Assembly: GCA_044425575.1 (NCBI GenBank)
Contig: JAWXVE010000026.1
Location: 1 to 29,009, forward strand
DNA: 29,009 nt
Direction: 5' to 3'
From: JAWXVE01 sp044425575
GTDB lineage: Bacteria > Bacillota > Clostridia > Lachnospirales > Lachnospiraceae
Both the position numbers and the translations under genes were made by a program. A model generated the notes under the pieces. The model saw only the letters and a list, made by a program, of their open reading frames with translations. It was not told the DNA's origin and ran no database searches. Below, in pieces: positions 14,715-23,227 of this stretch (the stretch's first letter is position 1; each line of letters starts with the position of its first letter).

Positions 14715-14743
14715 AAAAGGAGCTGCATCGAACAGCCCCTTTT
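14715..14743 (-). terminator. terminator of the wcaJ-LCP operon
   Basis: On the minus strand arms 14733-14743 and 14715-14725 form an 11-pair stem (one G-U) with a 7-base loop, ending in CTCCTTTTCT. It begins 11 bases after the LCP stop codon. Confidence 0.75.
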
Positions 14744-14753
14744 CGGATGAATG

Positions 14754-15851
14754 CTATTGAAAATATTTCGAAGTATCACTTTCAATCTGATTGCTATAAG
14801 TTAAAATATCATCAGACACTTCATAATCCACTTCATCAAATAGGAATTCATGTAGCCATACTACATTGTCTTCTAATGTATCTGGTACAATACTACTTCC
14901 AACACCTATGGTACCAACCACACGTTCATCTTCCGATGGGAAACCTGTAGTATCTACAATGGTATATTCTGCTACAATAGAAGCAAGCGCTACAATTTCT
15001 TCTAAGCTAAGAGAAGTTGCCACATGTCCAAACACTTCATTTGCAATGCTATTTAGCGTAGATGCATTAGCTGTTTTTGCTTTTTCAGAAATGGCAACTA
15101 GTACCTCGCGTTGGCGTTCTGTACGTTTAAAGTCATCGCCTGATGTATAACGGATTCTACAATAAGCCATTGCCTGCATACCATCTACTAATTGATAACC
15201 TGATTCTGTTAGTGCAGTATAAGAACGTCCTAACTCCTCTGCCATGGAATATTGATAGTCATTTAAGTAACCGATTTCACTCTCATCAATATCAATCATA
15301 ATGCCACCTAGCATGTCTACCGTTTCAATAACGCCAGTAAATCCTACTGTTACATAATCGGTAATGTTTAAGTCAAGATTCATATTAAGCATATTTATAG
15401 CTTGCTGTGGTCCACCTTTGGAATAGGCACTATTCGCCTTATTATACTCATCTGTACCAATATTAAGATAGGTATCACGGTAAATAGATACGAGCTTAAC
15501 TTCATGAGTATCTTCATTAATAGATGCTACCATAATGGTATCCGATAAAGTTCCTTTTCCAAGTACCCCTGTACGAGAATCTACTCCGAATAATGCTATG
15601 TTACGATATCCTTGTAAACTCTCTGACTCTTTTACTGCTTCATTTACAATAATATCTTCTTCTGCTATGGCATAACTTTGAATGTTCTCTGTTTTGGTAA
15701 CTACATATAACACTCCAATAACACCTAGTAAAAGCACAATTTCAATTCCAAATAAAATGATTCTTTTTTTTCGTTTTTTGGCTCTCATTTCAGGGGACAT
15801 TGATGCTTTCTTTGACTGCGTAGTGTTATTTCCTTTTTTTACTGTGGACAT
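14754..15851 (-). CDS. LytR-CpsA-Psr (LCP) family glycopolymer ligase
   Basis: LCP enzymes transfer undecaprenyl-linked glycopolymers onto peptidoglycan on the outer face of the membrane. A basic cytoplasmic tail (1-30) and one membrane helix (about 31-51) precede the LCP domain (about 80-300). Hallmarks are GVDSR at 89-93 (Asp91, Arg93), SDTIM at 103-107, SIYRDTYL at 122-129 with Arg125, KANSAYSKGGPQ, and the basic YCRIRYTSGDDFKRTERQRE segment that binds pyrophosphate. It starts 12 bases after the WcaJ-type transferase gene, so the same transcript encodes the first and last steps of a polymer pathway. A terminator follows. Confidence 0.93.
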   Translation of the reverse strand: MSTVKKGNNTTQSKKASMSPEMRAKKRKKRIILFGIEIVLLLGVIGVLYVVTKTENIQSYAIAEEDIIVNEAVKESESLQGYRNIALFGVDSRTGVLGKGTLSDTIMVASINEDTHEVKLVSIYRDTYLNIGTDEYNKANSAYSKGGPQQAINMLNMNLDLNITDYVTVGFTGVIETVDMLGGIMIDIDESEIGYLNDYQYSMAEELGRSYTALTESGYQLVDGMQAMAYCRIRYTSGDDFKRTERQREVLVAISEKAKTANASTLNSIANEVFGHVATSLSLEEIVALASIVAEYTIVDTTGFPSEDERVVGTIGVGSSIVPDTLEDNVVWLHEFLFDEVDYEVSDDILTYSNQIESDTSKYFQ

Positions 15852-15863
15852 TACTTTTCTCCT

Positions 15864-17273
15864 TTAGTATGCATTTTTATTAACAAATCCTTTAAATATG
15901 GTGAGAACTACAATCTTCACATCAAATCCCATGGTCCAGTTCTCAATATAGTATAAATCAAACTCAATCCGTTTCCTAATGGAGGTATCACCCCGATACC
16001 CATTCACCTGTGCCCAACCTGTTAAACCTGGTCGAACTTGATGTTTAATCATATAGCGAGGAATCTCTTCCCTAAACTTCTCTACAAACAATGGGCGTTC
16101 TGGGCGTGGTCCTATGAGACTCATGTCTCCCTTTAACACATTGAACAATTGAGGAAGTTCATCAATACTTGTCCTTCGCATGAATGTTCCAATTCTCGTC
16201 ACTCTTGGATCGCCCTTTTTGGTCCATGCTTGTTCCTCTTCTTTTGGTTGTAAACATTTCATTGAACGAAACTTATACATATGAAAGCCCTTATTGTGAA
16301 GTCCCACTCTCTCTTGTGAGAATATTATTGGTCCTTTACTCGTTAATTTAATCAACATCATACATATTATCATAAGTGGGCTAGAAATTACAATAGCAAA
16401 TATTGCACCGATAATATCTACAATTCGTTTTGCTATTTGATTAATTGTGTTAGACAATGGCACATGTCGAATATTAATAACTGGAAGCCCCATTAAATCT
16501 TCCATATAAGGGCTACTTGGAATGACGCTATTATAATCTGGAATAAACTTGGTATGCACCCCCGACTTCTCGCATAACCGTACAATTTCTTCTAGTCGAT
16601 TATAATCTTCCAGTGCTAATGTGACTGCAATTTCATCTAGGCGGTTCTCTGGAAGGATAATAAAGAGATTATTAATACTCCCAATCACCTTGACACCTTT
16701 ATATGAAACTCCTCTTTCAACATGATCGTCCAGTATGCCTCGCACTACATATCCCCATTGAGGATTGTTCTGAATTCGATTAATATATTCTTCTGCTGCC
16801 CTAGAGTAACCCACAAGTAATACATACTTAATATTATAACCTTTTCTTCGAATATTAAGTAGAAATGTTCTCTGTAAATGCCTTGCAATAATTTCTAGGA
16901 TTGTGTTAAAAACGTAGAATAAGAAGAACATAGAACGGGAATAATCCATTTGATAGATCAAATATAATCCACCTAGAAGAATAATCACCCCACAAGTATT
17001 CGCCTTTACAATATTATAAAGCTCAACATATCTTCTGCTCACCCGTTTTGGAGTGTACATCTGAAAGATATAATAAGTGATTAAATACATAGGCACAATA
17101 GCATATAAAAGAGAAAAGTAGAGTTGCATACCAAGAACTCCTGCATTCTCTTCCATAGGAACTAATCCACTCTCAATACGAACATACCATGCCAAAATAT
17201 AAGATATTATAATAATAATCGCATCAATCAATACTTGTAATCTGTTGAAATACCTTTGATTATCTTTTATCAC
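15864..17273 (-). CDS. WcaJ-type polyprenyl-phosphate sugar-1-phosphate transferase
   Basis: Starts repeat-unit synthesis by moving a hexose-1-phosphate (usually glucose or galactose) from UDP-sugar to undecaprenyl phosphate. Four to five membrane helices fill residues 1-115, a CoA_binding_3-like domain about 125-250, and a further membrane segment leads to the bacterial sugar transferase domain (about 275-469) with KFRSM, RRTSIDELPQLFNVLKGDMS, GPRPERP and the C-terminal RPGLTGWAQVNGYRG. At 469 residues it has the length of full WcaJ/CpsE enzymes, rather than a short PglC form. The start is a GTG with AGGAGT 5 bases before it. It heads an operon with the LCP gene. Glucose specificity would fit the nearby pgcA but is not proven. 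Confidence 0.92.
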   Translation of the reverse strand: MIKDNQRYFNRLQVLIDAIIIIISYILAWYVRIESGLVPMEENAGVLGMQLYFSLLYAIVPMYLITYYIFQMYTPKRVSRRYVELYNIVKANTCGVIILLGGLYLIYQMDYSRSMFFLFYVFNTILEIIARHLQRTFLLNIRRKGYNIKYVLLVGYSRAAEEYINRIQNNPQWGYVVRGILDDHVERGVSYKGVKVIGSINNLFIILPENRLDEIAVTLALEDYNRLEEIVRLCEKSGVHTKFIPDYNSVIPSSPYMEDLMGLPVINIRHVPLSNTINQIAKRIVDIIGAIFAIVISSPLMIICMMLIKLTSKGPIIFSQERVGLHNKGFHMYKFRSMKCLQPKEEEQAWTKKGDPRVTRIGTFMRRTSIDELPQLFNVLKGDMSLIGPRPERPLFVEKFREEIPRYMIKHQVRPGLTGWAQVNGYRGDTSIRKRIEFDLYYIENWTMGFDVKIVVLTIFKGFVNKNAY

Positions 17274-17309
17274 AGTTAACTCCTAACATTTTACATATAA
17301 CCATCTAAT

Positions 17310-17338
17310 ATTTTACAATATTGTTACAAATATTACAA
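17310..17338 (-). promoter_or_regulatory. candidate promoter of the wcaJ-LCP operon
   Basis: On the minus strand TTGTAA (17333-17338), 17 bases, then TAAAAT (17310-17315), leaving a leader of about 30 bases to the GTG start. The -35 box lies inside one arm of the inverted repeat at 17332-17362. Confidence 0.5.
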
Positions 17339-17362
17339 CTTAATATTTTATTAAGTTGTAAT
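17332..17362. repeat. perfect 13-bp inverted repeat, operator- or terminator-like
   Basis: Arms 17332-17344 and 17350-17362 are exact reverse complements around a 5-base loop. It lies between the GT2 gene stop (17381) and the wcaJ promoter. No T-run follows on the minus strand. It could end the upstream transcript or be an operator over the -35 box. Confidence 0.7.
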
Positions 17363-17380
17363 AAATTTCCATTAACTTTC

Positions 17381-18349
17381 TTAAAGAAATAATCTCGCCA
17401 CAATATTATACCATAATTCCACTTGAATTCTAAGATAGTAAGACAAATGGGAAAACTGGAATTTCACTTTGTTTTTCCTTGCTTCTTTCGTCATCGAAAA
17501 GGCAATTCCACGTCCCAATCCTTTTACATAAGTACTTCCGTATCCCTTTATGATAAAAAAGATTGTTTTGATAAAAAATCCCAGTAGCAATAATGGCAAA
17601 TTCAATAAAATCTGTAACAAAGGCATATTTTTATAAATTACATAGACACTATTCTTAGATGCCAGTGCCACTTTAAAATCATTATAACGAGAACCGCTTA
17701 CTGCACTGCCCACATGATATACGATGGCATCGGGGGTATAATAATTAAGATATCCATATATTTTGGCTCGGTATCCAATATCCAAATCCTCTAAATAAGC
17801 AAAATGGTGTTCATCAAATAAGCCGATTTTCTCTACAATTGATTTCCGATAAATTGCTGCTCCTGCACAGGCCGAAAAAATAGGCGACCATTCCCTTGCA
17901 TCGTTACTACTTGCTCCCTTATTGCGGGCATATGCCCATCCAAGTGCACAGTATAAGTCTCCTGCTCCATCTAACTTGGTTCGGTCATCCATTTGAATCA
18001 TTTTAGCTGACACCGAAAAGATGTTATCTGATTTAGAAATGGCATCTTGCATTTTCTCTAGAAAATCTGTTTCAACAGTGGTATCATTGTTTAGGAGTAA
18101 CACATATTTACTATTGGAAAGTTCAATGCCTTTATTCACAGCAGCACTAAAGCCTCGGTTTTCTTCAAAACGGAAGAGCTGAACTTTGGGAAACTGGACC
18201 TTTACTACACAATCACTACCATCTGTGGAACCATTATCAATGACTATGGTGTGAAATTTCTCAATTGTTTGTTTAGCAAGAGACCGAAGGCATGCCTCAA
18301 TATATGCAATCCCATTATAATTTGGTATTACTACCGTTATTTTACCCAT
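17381..18349 (-). CDS. family 2 glycosyltransferase with C-terminal membrane segment
   Basis: A 322-residue GT2 enzyme of the WbbL/rhamnosyltransferase-like group. ITVVIPNYNG at the start, VIDNGSTDGS, NRGFSAAVNKGI, LLLNNDT (metal-binding DxD position) and FAYLEDLDIGYRA (catalytic base region) are the family signatures in order. A hydrophobic stretch (LLQILLNLPLLLLGFFIKTI) near 245-270 probably holds it on the membrane. It starts 11 bases after the preceding GT2 gene, so the two are co-transcribed downstream of pgcA. It likely adds one sugar to an undecaprenyl-linked chain; donor and acceptor cannot be read from sequence. Confidence 0.88.
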   Translation of the reverse strand: MGKITVVIPNYNGIAYIEACLRSLAKQTIEKFHTIVIDNGSTDGSDCVVKVQFPKVQLFRFEENRGFSAAVNKGIELSNSKYVLLLNNDTTVETDFLEKMQDAISKSDNIFSVSAKMIQMDDRTKLDGAGDLYCALGWAYARNKGASSNDAREWSPIFSACAGAAIYRKSIVEKIGLFDEHHFAYLEDLDIGYRAKIYGYLNYYTPDAIVYHVGSAVSGSRYNDFKVALASKNSVYVIYKNMPLLQILLNLPLLLLGFFIKTIFFIIKGYGSTYVKGLGRGIAFSMTKEARKNKVKFQFSHLSYYLRIQVELWYNIVARLFL

Positions 18350-18360
18350 TGCGTTCTATC

Positions 18361-19710
18361 CTATCCCTTTCTTCGTGGATCTAGAAAGAGGATTTTTCCT
18401 TGTCTTCTCATTCTACCAGCAAATTCCATGCTAGCCTTTCGAATCACATCTTCTTCTATTGTATGAAATGTTTCACTAGTAATGCCATATTGTAACAAGA
18501 CTGTTTCGTATTCTTTGCGCACTTGCTTTCGCACATGAATAGTTCGTATATCAAGGGCGTAAACATCTTGTTGCAACGTAGCACGATTCATATAACCACT
18601 ATAATGGCGAGGCAAACCTGCATGGAGCACATTTCCCTGTTCATCATATGCACCGCCTACAATACAACCTTTTCCATATTGGAAGGCACCCACTGCTGCA
18701 ATATCGGGACGTAGCTTAAATAATTGTGCCCCATAATTCACTCGGTAAAAGCCCAAGTGCTTTGTATGAGATACGGTAACCTCTACGCCTCTCCTGTGCA
18801 AAAAGTCTTCTACTGCTCTCTTTCCCGCATCATAGGCATACATTTTACTGGCTGGATTCACTGCAGTGGATTGCTCATGACACCTCCAGTGATAAAGCAC
18901 ACGTGGAATGGCAATAATGGAAGTAGCGTTTATCCCATTCTTGGTTAATTGATCTACCACACGCAGGAACAAATCGTAATCTTGTGCCCCGTCGTATTCA
19001 CCACGCAGTCGCAATGCTTTTAACCGCTCACTTTTAATCGTAGTAAAGTGACAGATATAATTATTGGATAAGAAGAGATCCAAATTAAAGCTTGGCTTTC
19101 TATGTGGCTCCATATAAACTTGAGCATTGCTATCTGTCTTATCTTCATCTGAATAGAGAAGTTCTGCTACAATTCCTCCCTCACGAGCTTGGTTAATAGC
19201 ACGCACTATTTCATACAAGGCATCCCTGGTCAACAAGTCATCATGGTCTAACAAACTGCAATATTCGCCCTTGGCAAGTGTTAATGCCTCATTGGTATTG
19301 CAAGAAATGCCTTTATTCTCACCCAACTTATAATACCGAATTCGTTCATCTGTATATTGACTTACAACGCTTCTTACTTGCTCCGTTTCACTAGCATCTG
19401 CAAGAATCAACTCAAAATGGGCATAACTTTGTTCTAGAACAGATTCAATCATTTCTATCAAATGAACGGAATCCGTCTCGTAAGTAGGCACTAAGATGCT
19501 GATGAGTGGTTCATATGCAAATACAAACACCTTCTGTTCTTGCCACTCTTCTTGTGAAATGGGCGTATATTCATATGGTTCTCTCCCTTGTTCCATGCGT
19601 TCTCTTACTGCATAATAGGTTGAAGACAACCCGTTTTTCTTACAATATCGGATTGCCTTCTTAACATTTAATTGTGTAATTTTATTGTGTATTGTATGTA
19701 ATTCCACCAT
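18361..19710 (-). CDS. family 2 glycosyltransferase (about 450 aa)
   Basis: A GT2 enzyme with a helical N-terminal extension (1-65) seen in many O-antigen and rhamnan-type transferases. The catalytic domain begins PLISILVPTYETD (68-80), has LLDHDDLL near 152 (DxD-type metal site), LYSDEDK, the FTTIKSERL strand and the GAQDYDLFLRVV acceptor-site motif. The last 100 residues form an extra domain. RBS AAAGGAG lies just before the ATG; a GTG one codon later has better spacing. It follows pgcA by 28 bases and precedes another GT2 gene by 11, giving a three-gene operon. The substrate is unknown. Confidence 0.86.
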   Translation of the reverse strand: MVELHTIHNKITQLNVKKAIRYCKKNGLSSTYYAVRERMEQGREPYEYTPISQEEWQEQKVFVFAYEPLISILVPTYETDSVHLIEMIESVLEQSYAHFELILADASETEQVRSVVSQYTDERIRYYKLGENKGISCNTNEALTLAKGEYCSLLDHDDLLTRDALYEIVRAINQAREGGIVAELLYSDEDKTDSNAQVYMEPHRKPSFNLDLFLSNNYICHFTTIKSERLKALRLRGEYDGAQDYDLFLRVVDQLTKNGINATSIIAIPRVLYHWRCHEQSTAVNPASKMYAYDAGKRAVEDFLHRRGVEVTVSHTKHLGFYRVNYGAQLFKLRPDIAAVGAFQYGKGCIVGGAYDEQGNVLHAGLPRHYSGYMNRATLQQDVYALDIRTIHVRKQVRKEYETVLLQYGITSETFHTIEEDVIRKASMEFAGRMRRQGKILFLDPRRKG

Positions 19711-19738
19711 ACTCTCCTTTGAGGGCTATGCTTTTCTA

Positions 19739-21466
19739 TTATAAATAACTCTTAAGCGCCTCTGTTAAAGCCGTCACTTTATTCGTAGCATCTTCAAGAC
19801 TTTCACCTTTGACACCCATATAGAACTTAATCTTTGGCTCCGTACCAGATGGTCTTGCACAACACCAAGAATTGTTGGTTAAGTCAAAATAAAGCACGTT
19901 AGACTTAGGCAAGTTGGTAGAGGTAATAGCACCTGTTGCAAGAGTGGTGACTTGGTCTAGTTCATAATCACGCACTGCAACCACTTCTAAGTCTCCAAAT
20001 TCCTTAGGCGGATTGCTTCTAAGCTTATCCATAATCTCTGCAATTTGCTTAGAACCGTCAATTCCTTTTAGAGTAATTGTATATAAATCTTCTTTGAAGT
20101 AACCGTATTTCTTATATAAATCAATCATAGCATCCCATAAAGTTTTGTCTTGTGTCTTATAAAAAGCTGCTGCTTCACATAAGCACATAACTGCCACAAT
20201 GGCGTCCTTATCTCTTGCATGAGTACCTGCAAGACAACCATAGCTTTCTTCTAAACCAAACACATAATTGTTGCAACCAGTTTCTTCAAATAATTTGATT
20301 TGCTCACCAATGTATTTAAAGCCTGTTAGCACTTCGATAATCTTCGTATTATAATCTGCCACAATTTCATCTGCAAGGTTGGTAGTAACAATAGTCTTCA
20401 CAAGAGCCGGGTTTTCTGGCATAGTACCCATTTTTGTACGCTCTCTTAAGATATATTCCGCAATGACCATTCCTGACATATTGCCTGTGAATTCCTTATA
20501 TTCCCCCGTTGCACTATCCTTGGCATATACACCAAGTCGATCTGCATCTGGATCTGTTGCTAGAACAATATCTGCATCTTTTTCCTTTGCAAGCTTTAAG
20601 GCAAGAGTAAAGGCTGCTGGGTCTTCTGGATTAGGGTATGCAAGTGTTGTAAACTTAGGATCCGGCATTTCTTGCTCTGGCACTACGTATACATGCTTGA
20701 ATCCTAATTCTGATAAAATACGCTTTACTGGCATGTTTCCTGTTCCATTAAACGGTGTATATACAATCTTAAGGCTATCTGCCACTTCTGCAATTGCCTC
20801 TGGATGAATAATCTGCTTCTTAAGTTCTTCCATATATGGAGTGTCAATATCATCTCCTAGTACCACGTAAAGAGAAGCCTTCATTGCCTCATCCTTATCC
20901 ATTGTCTTAACTGTATGATAATCTGTAATATTCTTCACTTCTTGTATAATATCACGATCCATTGGAGCCGTAACTTGGGCTCCATCCTGCCAGTATACTT
21001 TATACCCATTATATTCAGGTGGGTTATGACTAGCAGTTACCACAATTCCAGAGATACAACCTAATTGACGAATGGCAAAGGATAACTCTGGTGTTGGACG
21101 TAAGGATTCAAATACATAAGCTTTAATTCCATTTGCTGCCATACAAAGAGCTGCTTCATCTGCAAATTCTGGAGATAAATATCTAGAATCGTAGGCAATA
21201 GCCACCCCTTTTTCAGCACCACCTTGCTGTAAAATATAATTAGCAAGTCCTTGTGTTGCTTTCCGAACAGTGTAAAGATTCATGCGATTGGTTCCTGCGC
21301 CAATTACACCACGCAATCCACCTGTTCCAAAATCTAATTCTTTATAAAATCGGTCTTCAATTTCCTTCTCATCGGAAGCAATATCTCGCAATTCTTGCTT
21401 GGTACTTTCATCAAAATAATCATCTTCTAGCCAAAATTCATATGTTTCACTAACACTACCCATCAT
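19739..21466 (-). CDS. pgcA: phosphoglucomutase/phosphomannomutase (PgcA-type)
   Basis: Interconverts glucose-6-phosphate and glucose-1-phosphate, supplying UDP-glucose and other sugar nucleotides for the surface polysaccharide genes around it. It belongs to the alpha-D-phosphohexomutase family: phosphoserine loop TASHNP, magnesium loop DPDADR, sugar-binding EESYG and phosphate-binding RPSGTEPK. Numbered from a possible upstream ATG at 21487, phosphoserine is Ser153 and the Mg loop 312-317. Length (about 575-582) is normal for PgcA. I prefer the ATG at 21466 because AGAAGGG lies 9 bases before it and the promoter predicts a start near 21501; ATG 21487 and 21475 are alternatives. First gene of an operon with two GT2 genes. 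Confidence 0.93.
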   Translation of the reverse strand: MMGSVSETYEFWLEDDYFDESTKQELRDIASDEKEIEDRFYKELDFGTGGLRGVIGAGTNRMNLYTVRKATQGLANYILQQGGAEKGVAIAYDSRYLSPEFADEAALCMAANGIKAYVFESLRPTPELSFAIRQLGCISGIVVTASHNPPEYNGYKVYWQDGAQVTAPMDRDIIQEVKNITDYHTVKTMDKDEAMKASLYVVLGDDIDTPYMEELKKQIIHPEAIAEVADSLKIVYTPFNGTGNMPVKRILSELGFKHVYVVPEQEMPDPKFTTLAYPNPEDPAAFTLALKLAKEKDADIVLATDPDADRLGVYAKDSATGEYKEFTGNMSGMVIAEYILRERTKMGTMPENPALVKTIVTTNLADEIVADYNTKIIEVLTGFKYIGEQIKLFEETGCNNYVFGLEESYGCLAGTHARDKDAIVAVMCLCEAAAFYKTQDKTLWDAMIDLYKKYGYFKEDLYTITLKGIDGSKQIAEIMDKLRSNPPKEFGDLEVVAVRDYELDQVTTLATGAITSTNLPKSNVLYFDLTNNSWCCARPSGTEPKIKFYMGVKGESLEDATNKVTALTEALKSYL

Positions 21467-21507
21467 CTTATCCATCCCTTCTCTCATTTAATTTCATAAC
21501 TTCTTTT

Positions 21508-21536
21508 ATTATATACCCAAATACTATAAGCGTAAA
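21508..21536 (-). promoter_or_regulatory. promoter of the pgcA operon
   Basis: On the minus strand TTTACG (21531-21536), 17 bases, then a perfect TATAAT (21508-21513). It sits in the 80-base gap after the GT-C gene, so pgcA can be expressed independently of it. Confidence 0.7.
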
Positions 21537-21567
21537 GTAGAATCCGTCCTTCCTACTATTGTAATCA

Positions 21568-22908
21568 TTAAATAAAGATTGCAAAGCAGCAATATAACAA
21601 GATGAGTGCATTGAGGCAGCCGATGGTAATGGCCACACAATAACTAATCTTCTCAGATGCCACAAGCTTAAAAGACTCCATCCCTTTTGTTACAAAAAAA
21701 ACCAACGGCAGTAAAAATGCAACAATATACCTTCCCTGTGCTTGAAAATCGTTGGTATACGAATTGTAAATACTCAAAAATATTGCAGTCATTCCACCAA
21801 TTAATAGACTCACTTCAAATAGGTACTTATTTTGCTCTTTCTTCTTGTAAGCACGAATGAAATGTATTCCGTACAGGGTGACTCCTACTAAAAATAACAT
21901 TCTATAATACATATAAACAAGCCTTGAAACTAAAATATCCATACTTCCAAACATCGCTATAAAAGATCGCGTTGTAATCAGAAGCCACTTTTGATTCCAT
22001 AACATATGCCATACAGACTGTCCACTTTCTTGCACTGTAATTTGCTCTTGTACGGATTGAATTGCATAAGTTTCTTTATACTCCATCATCGTAGCTAATC
22101 CTAAAAAGTCTCCATCGTATAAGTATGCATTGTAAAGGAAAAACCAGCCTGCCATACAGAAACATAAGAGAGAAATACAGCCTGCTATTTGAAACATTTT
22201 TAATTTTGGCGTTTTCTTCTTGATCTGGTCTGCAAAATAAAAAACCACACTCATTAAAACAAATCCATAATCATTGTAATACGATAGTATGCAGATACTA
22301 AGCCCTATACTAAGGCCAACCACCGCTTCTTTATTCCAGTTTTTTTCACTACCTAGAATCCAATAATACACAATCATGGTAATGGACATAAAGCCTGCAA
22401 TATCATTATTAAGATAAGAACTAATGTATACAAGTTGTGGCAAAAAGACAATGCTAGAAACAAACACCCACTTATACGCAGTGTGAAATAATTTATCTGC
22501 TATTTTAAAAATATAGATTACAGCAATGCATCCACATAATACAGACACGCTTCGAGCCGATAGCAAAAGAATGTGAGCATCTTGTGTAAAGAGACTTGTT
22601 ATCTTCATAAAAATTGCACTTACAATAGCTGACAGATACGGTAAAAATGCATAGGAAAAACCCCAAGCAGTTTGTAATTCAGGATCTCCACCATGTGGTA
22701 ATTTCCCGTAGGTATATAAATACTCAATCAGCTGATATCGCATGCCCTCATCTGGTGCTGGACTAGATAGATTCCCGTGATGAATCATCATAATAACTGC
22801 ACTCGCCAAGAATATAAGGAAGATAATTGCTTTTACAAGCAAACATTCTCTATGCAAATATACTTTTCTTCCATTGTTCTCATCTTTATTACCTAGACAT
22901 TTTAGCAT
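21568..22908 (-). CDS. polytopic GT-C-like membrane glycosyltransferase
   Basis: A 446-residue protein with about ten or more membrane helices. After the first helix (about 27-44) comes an outside loop with PDEG (52-55), the acidic motif used by GT-C enzymes (PMT/ArnT/GT39-like) to bind a polyprenyl-phosphate sugar donor, followed by LYTYGKLPHGGDPE. A long loop (about 255-305) and further helices follow. By analogy it would add a sugar from an undecaprenyl-phosphate donor to a polymer outside the membrane. I could not place it in a named family; a plain multi-span DUF protein is the alternative. GGGAGG lies 11 bases before the ATG. It is the first minus-strand gene of the polysaccharide locus, divergent from the O-acetylation genes. 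Confidence 0.7.
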   Translation of the reverse strand: MLKCLGNKDENNGRKVYLHRECLLVKAIIFLIFLASAVIMMIHHGNLSSPAPDEGMRYQLIEYLYTYGKLPHGGDPELQTAWGFSYAFLPYLSAIVSAIFMKITSLFTQDAHILLLSARSVSVLCGCIAVIYIFKIADKLFHTAYKWVFVSSIVFLPQLVYISSYLNNDIAGFMSITMIVYYWILGSEKNWNKEAVVGLSIGLSICILSYYNDYGFVLMSVVFYFADQIKKKTPKLKMFQIAGCISLLCFCMAGWFFLYNAYLYDGDFLGLATMMEYKETYAIQSVQEQITVQESGQSVWHMLWNQKWLLITTRSFIAMFGSMDILVSRLVYMYYRMLFLVGVTLYGIHFIRAYKKKEQNKYLFEVSLLIGGMTAIFLSIYNSYTNDFQAQGRYIVAFLLPLVFFVTKGMESFKLVASEKISYCVAITIGCLNALILLYCCFAIFI

Positions 22909-22959
22909 TTGTGTAAAGTCCTCCCTATTTTTATTTTACTTTCTACAAGACTATACTAT

Positions 22960-22987
22960 ATCATATTTTTTATTAATTTACTAACAA
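22960..22987 (-). promoter_or_regulatory. candidate promoter of the GT-C gene
   Basis: On the minus strand TTGTTA (22982-22987), 16 bases, then TATGAT (22960-22965). Overlapping TATAGT boxes lie slightly nearer the gene. Confidence 0.45.
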
Positions 22988-23227
22988 AAGCATTTCAGGT
23001 CTAAAAGGTTGAAACCATTCACACAAACGAATACGTGGTATGATTTGACTGTGTTTAGAATAAGAAGCAAAAAGGGCTACTATTTTTCTGAAATAACTTA
23101 GATGAGTTTAGAAAGGACAGAAAGGGTAACGAACAAATCAGTAGTTAGTCTAGCCATTGTGTCAGCGATGTGGTACAATTGATTGGACAAAATACGTTAC
23201 GATACGAATAATATGAGGTGCACCATA
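22988..23227. other. divergent intergenic region
   Basis: About 320 bases separate the starts of the GT-C and MBOAT genes. On the plus strand two extended -10 motifs are visible without good -35 boxes: TGGTATGAT (23036-23044) and TGGTACAAT (23171-23179). The second would give a leader of about 42 bases to ATG 23228. I found no riboswitch-like fold, no terminator and no small gene with a ribosome binding site. Confidence 0.4.

Noticed and set aside
20379..20807. Plus-strand open frame of 142 codons
   Set aside because: It lies wholly antisense inside pgcA, whose motifs are intact, and has no convincing ribosome binding site.
22988..23227. Possible riboswitch or small RNA in the divergent region
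   Set aside because: No conserved core motif of a known riboswitch and no terminator hairpin with T-run could be found by eye.
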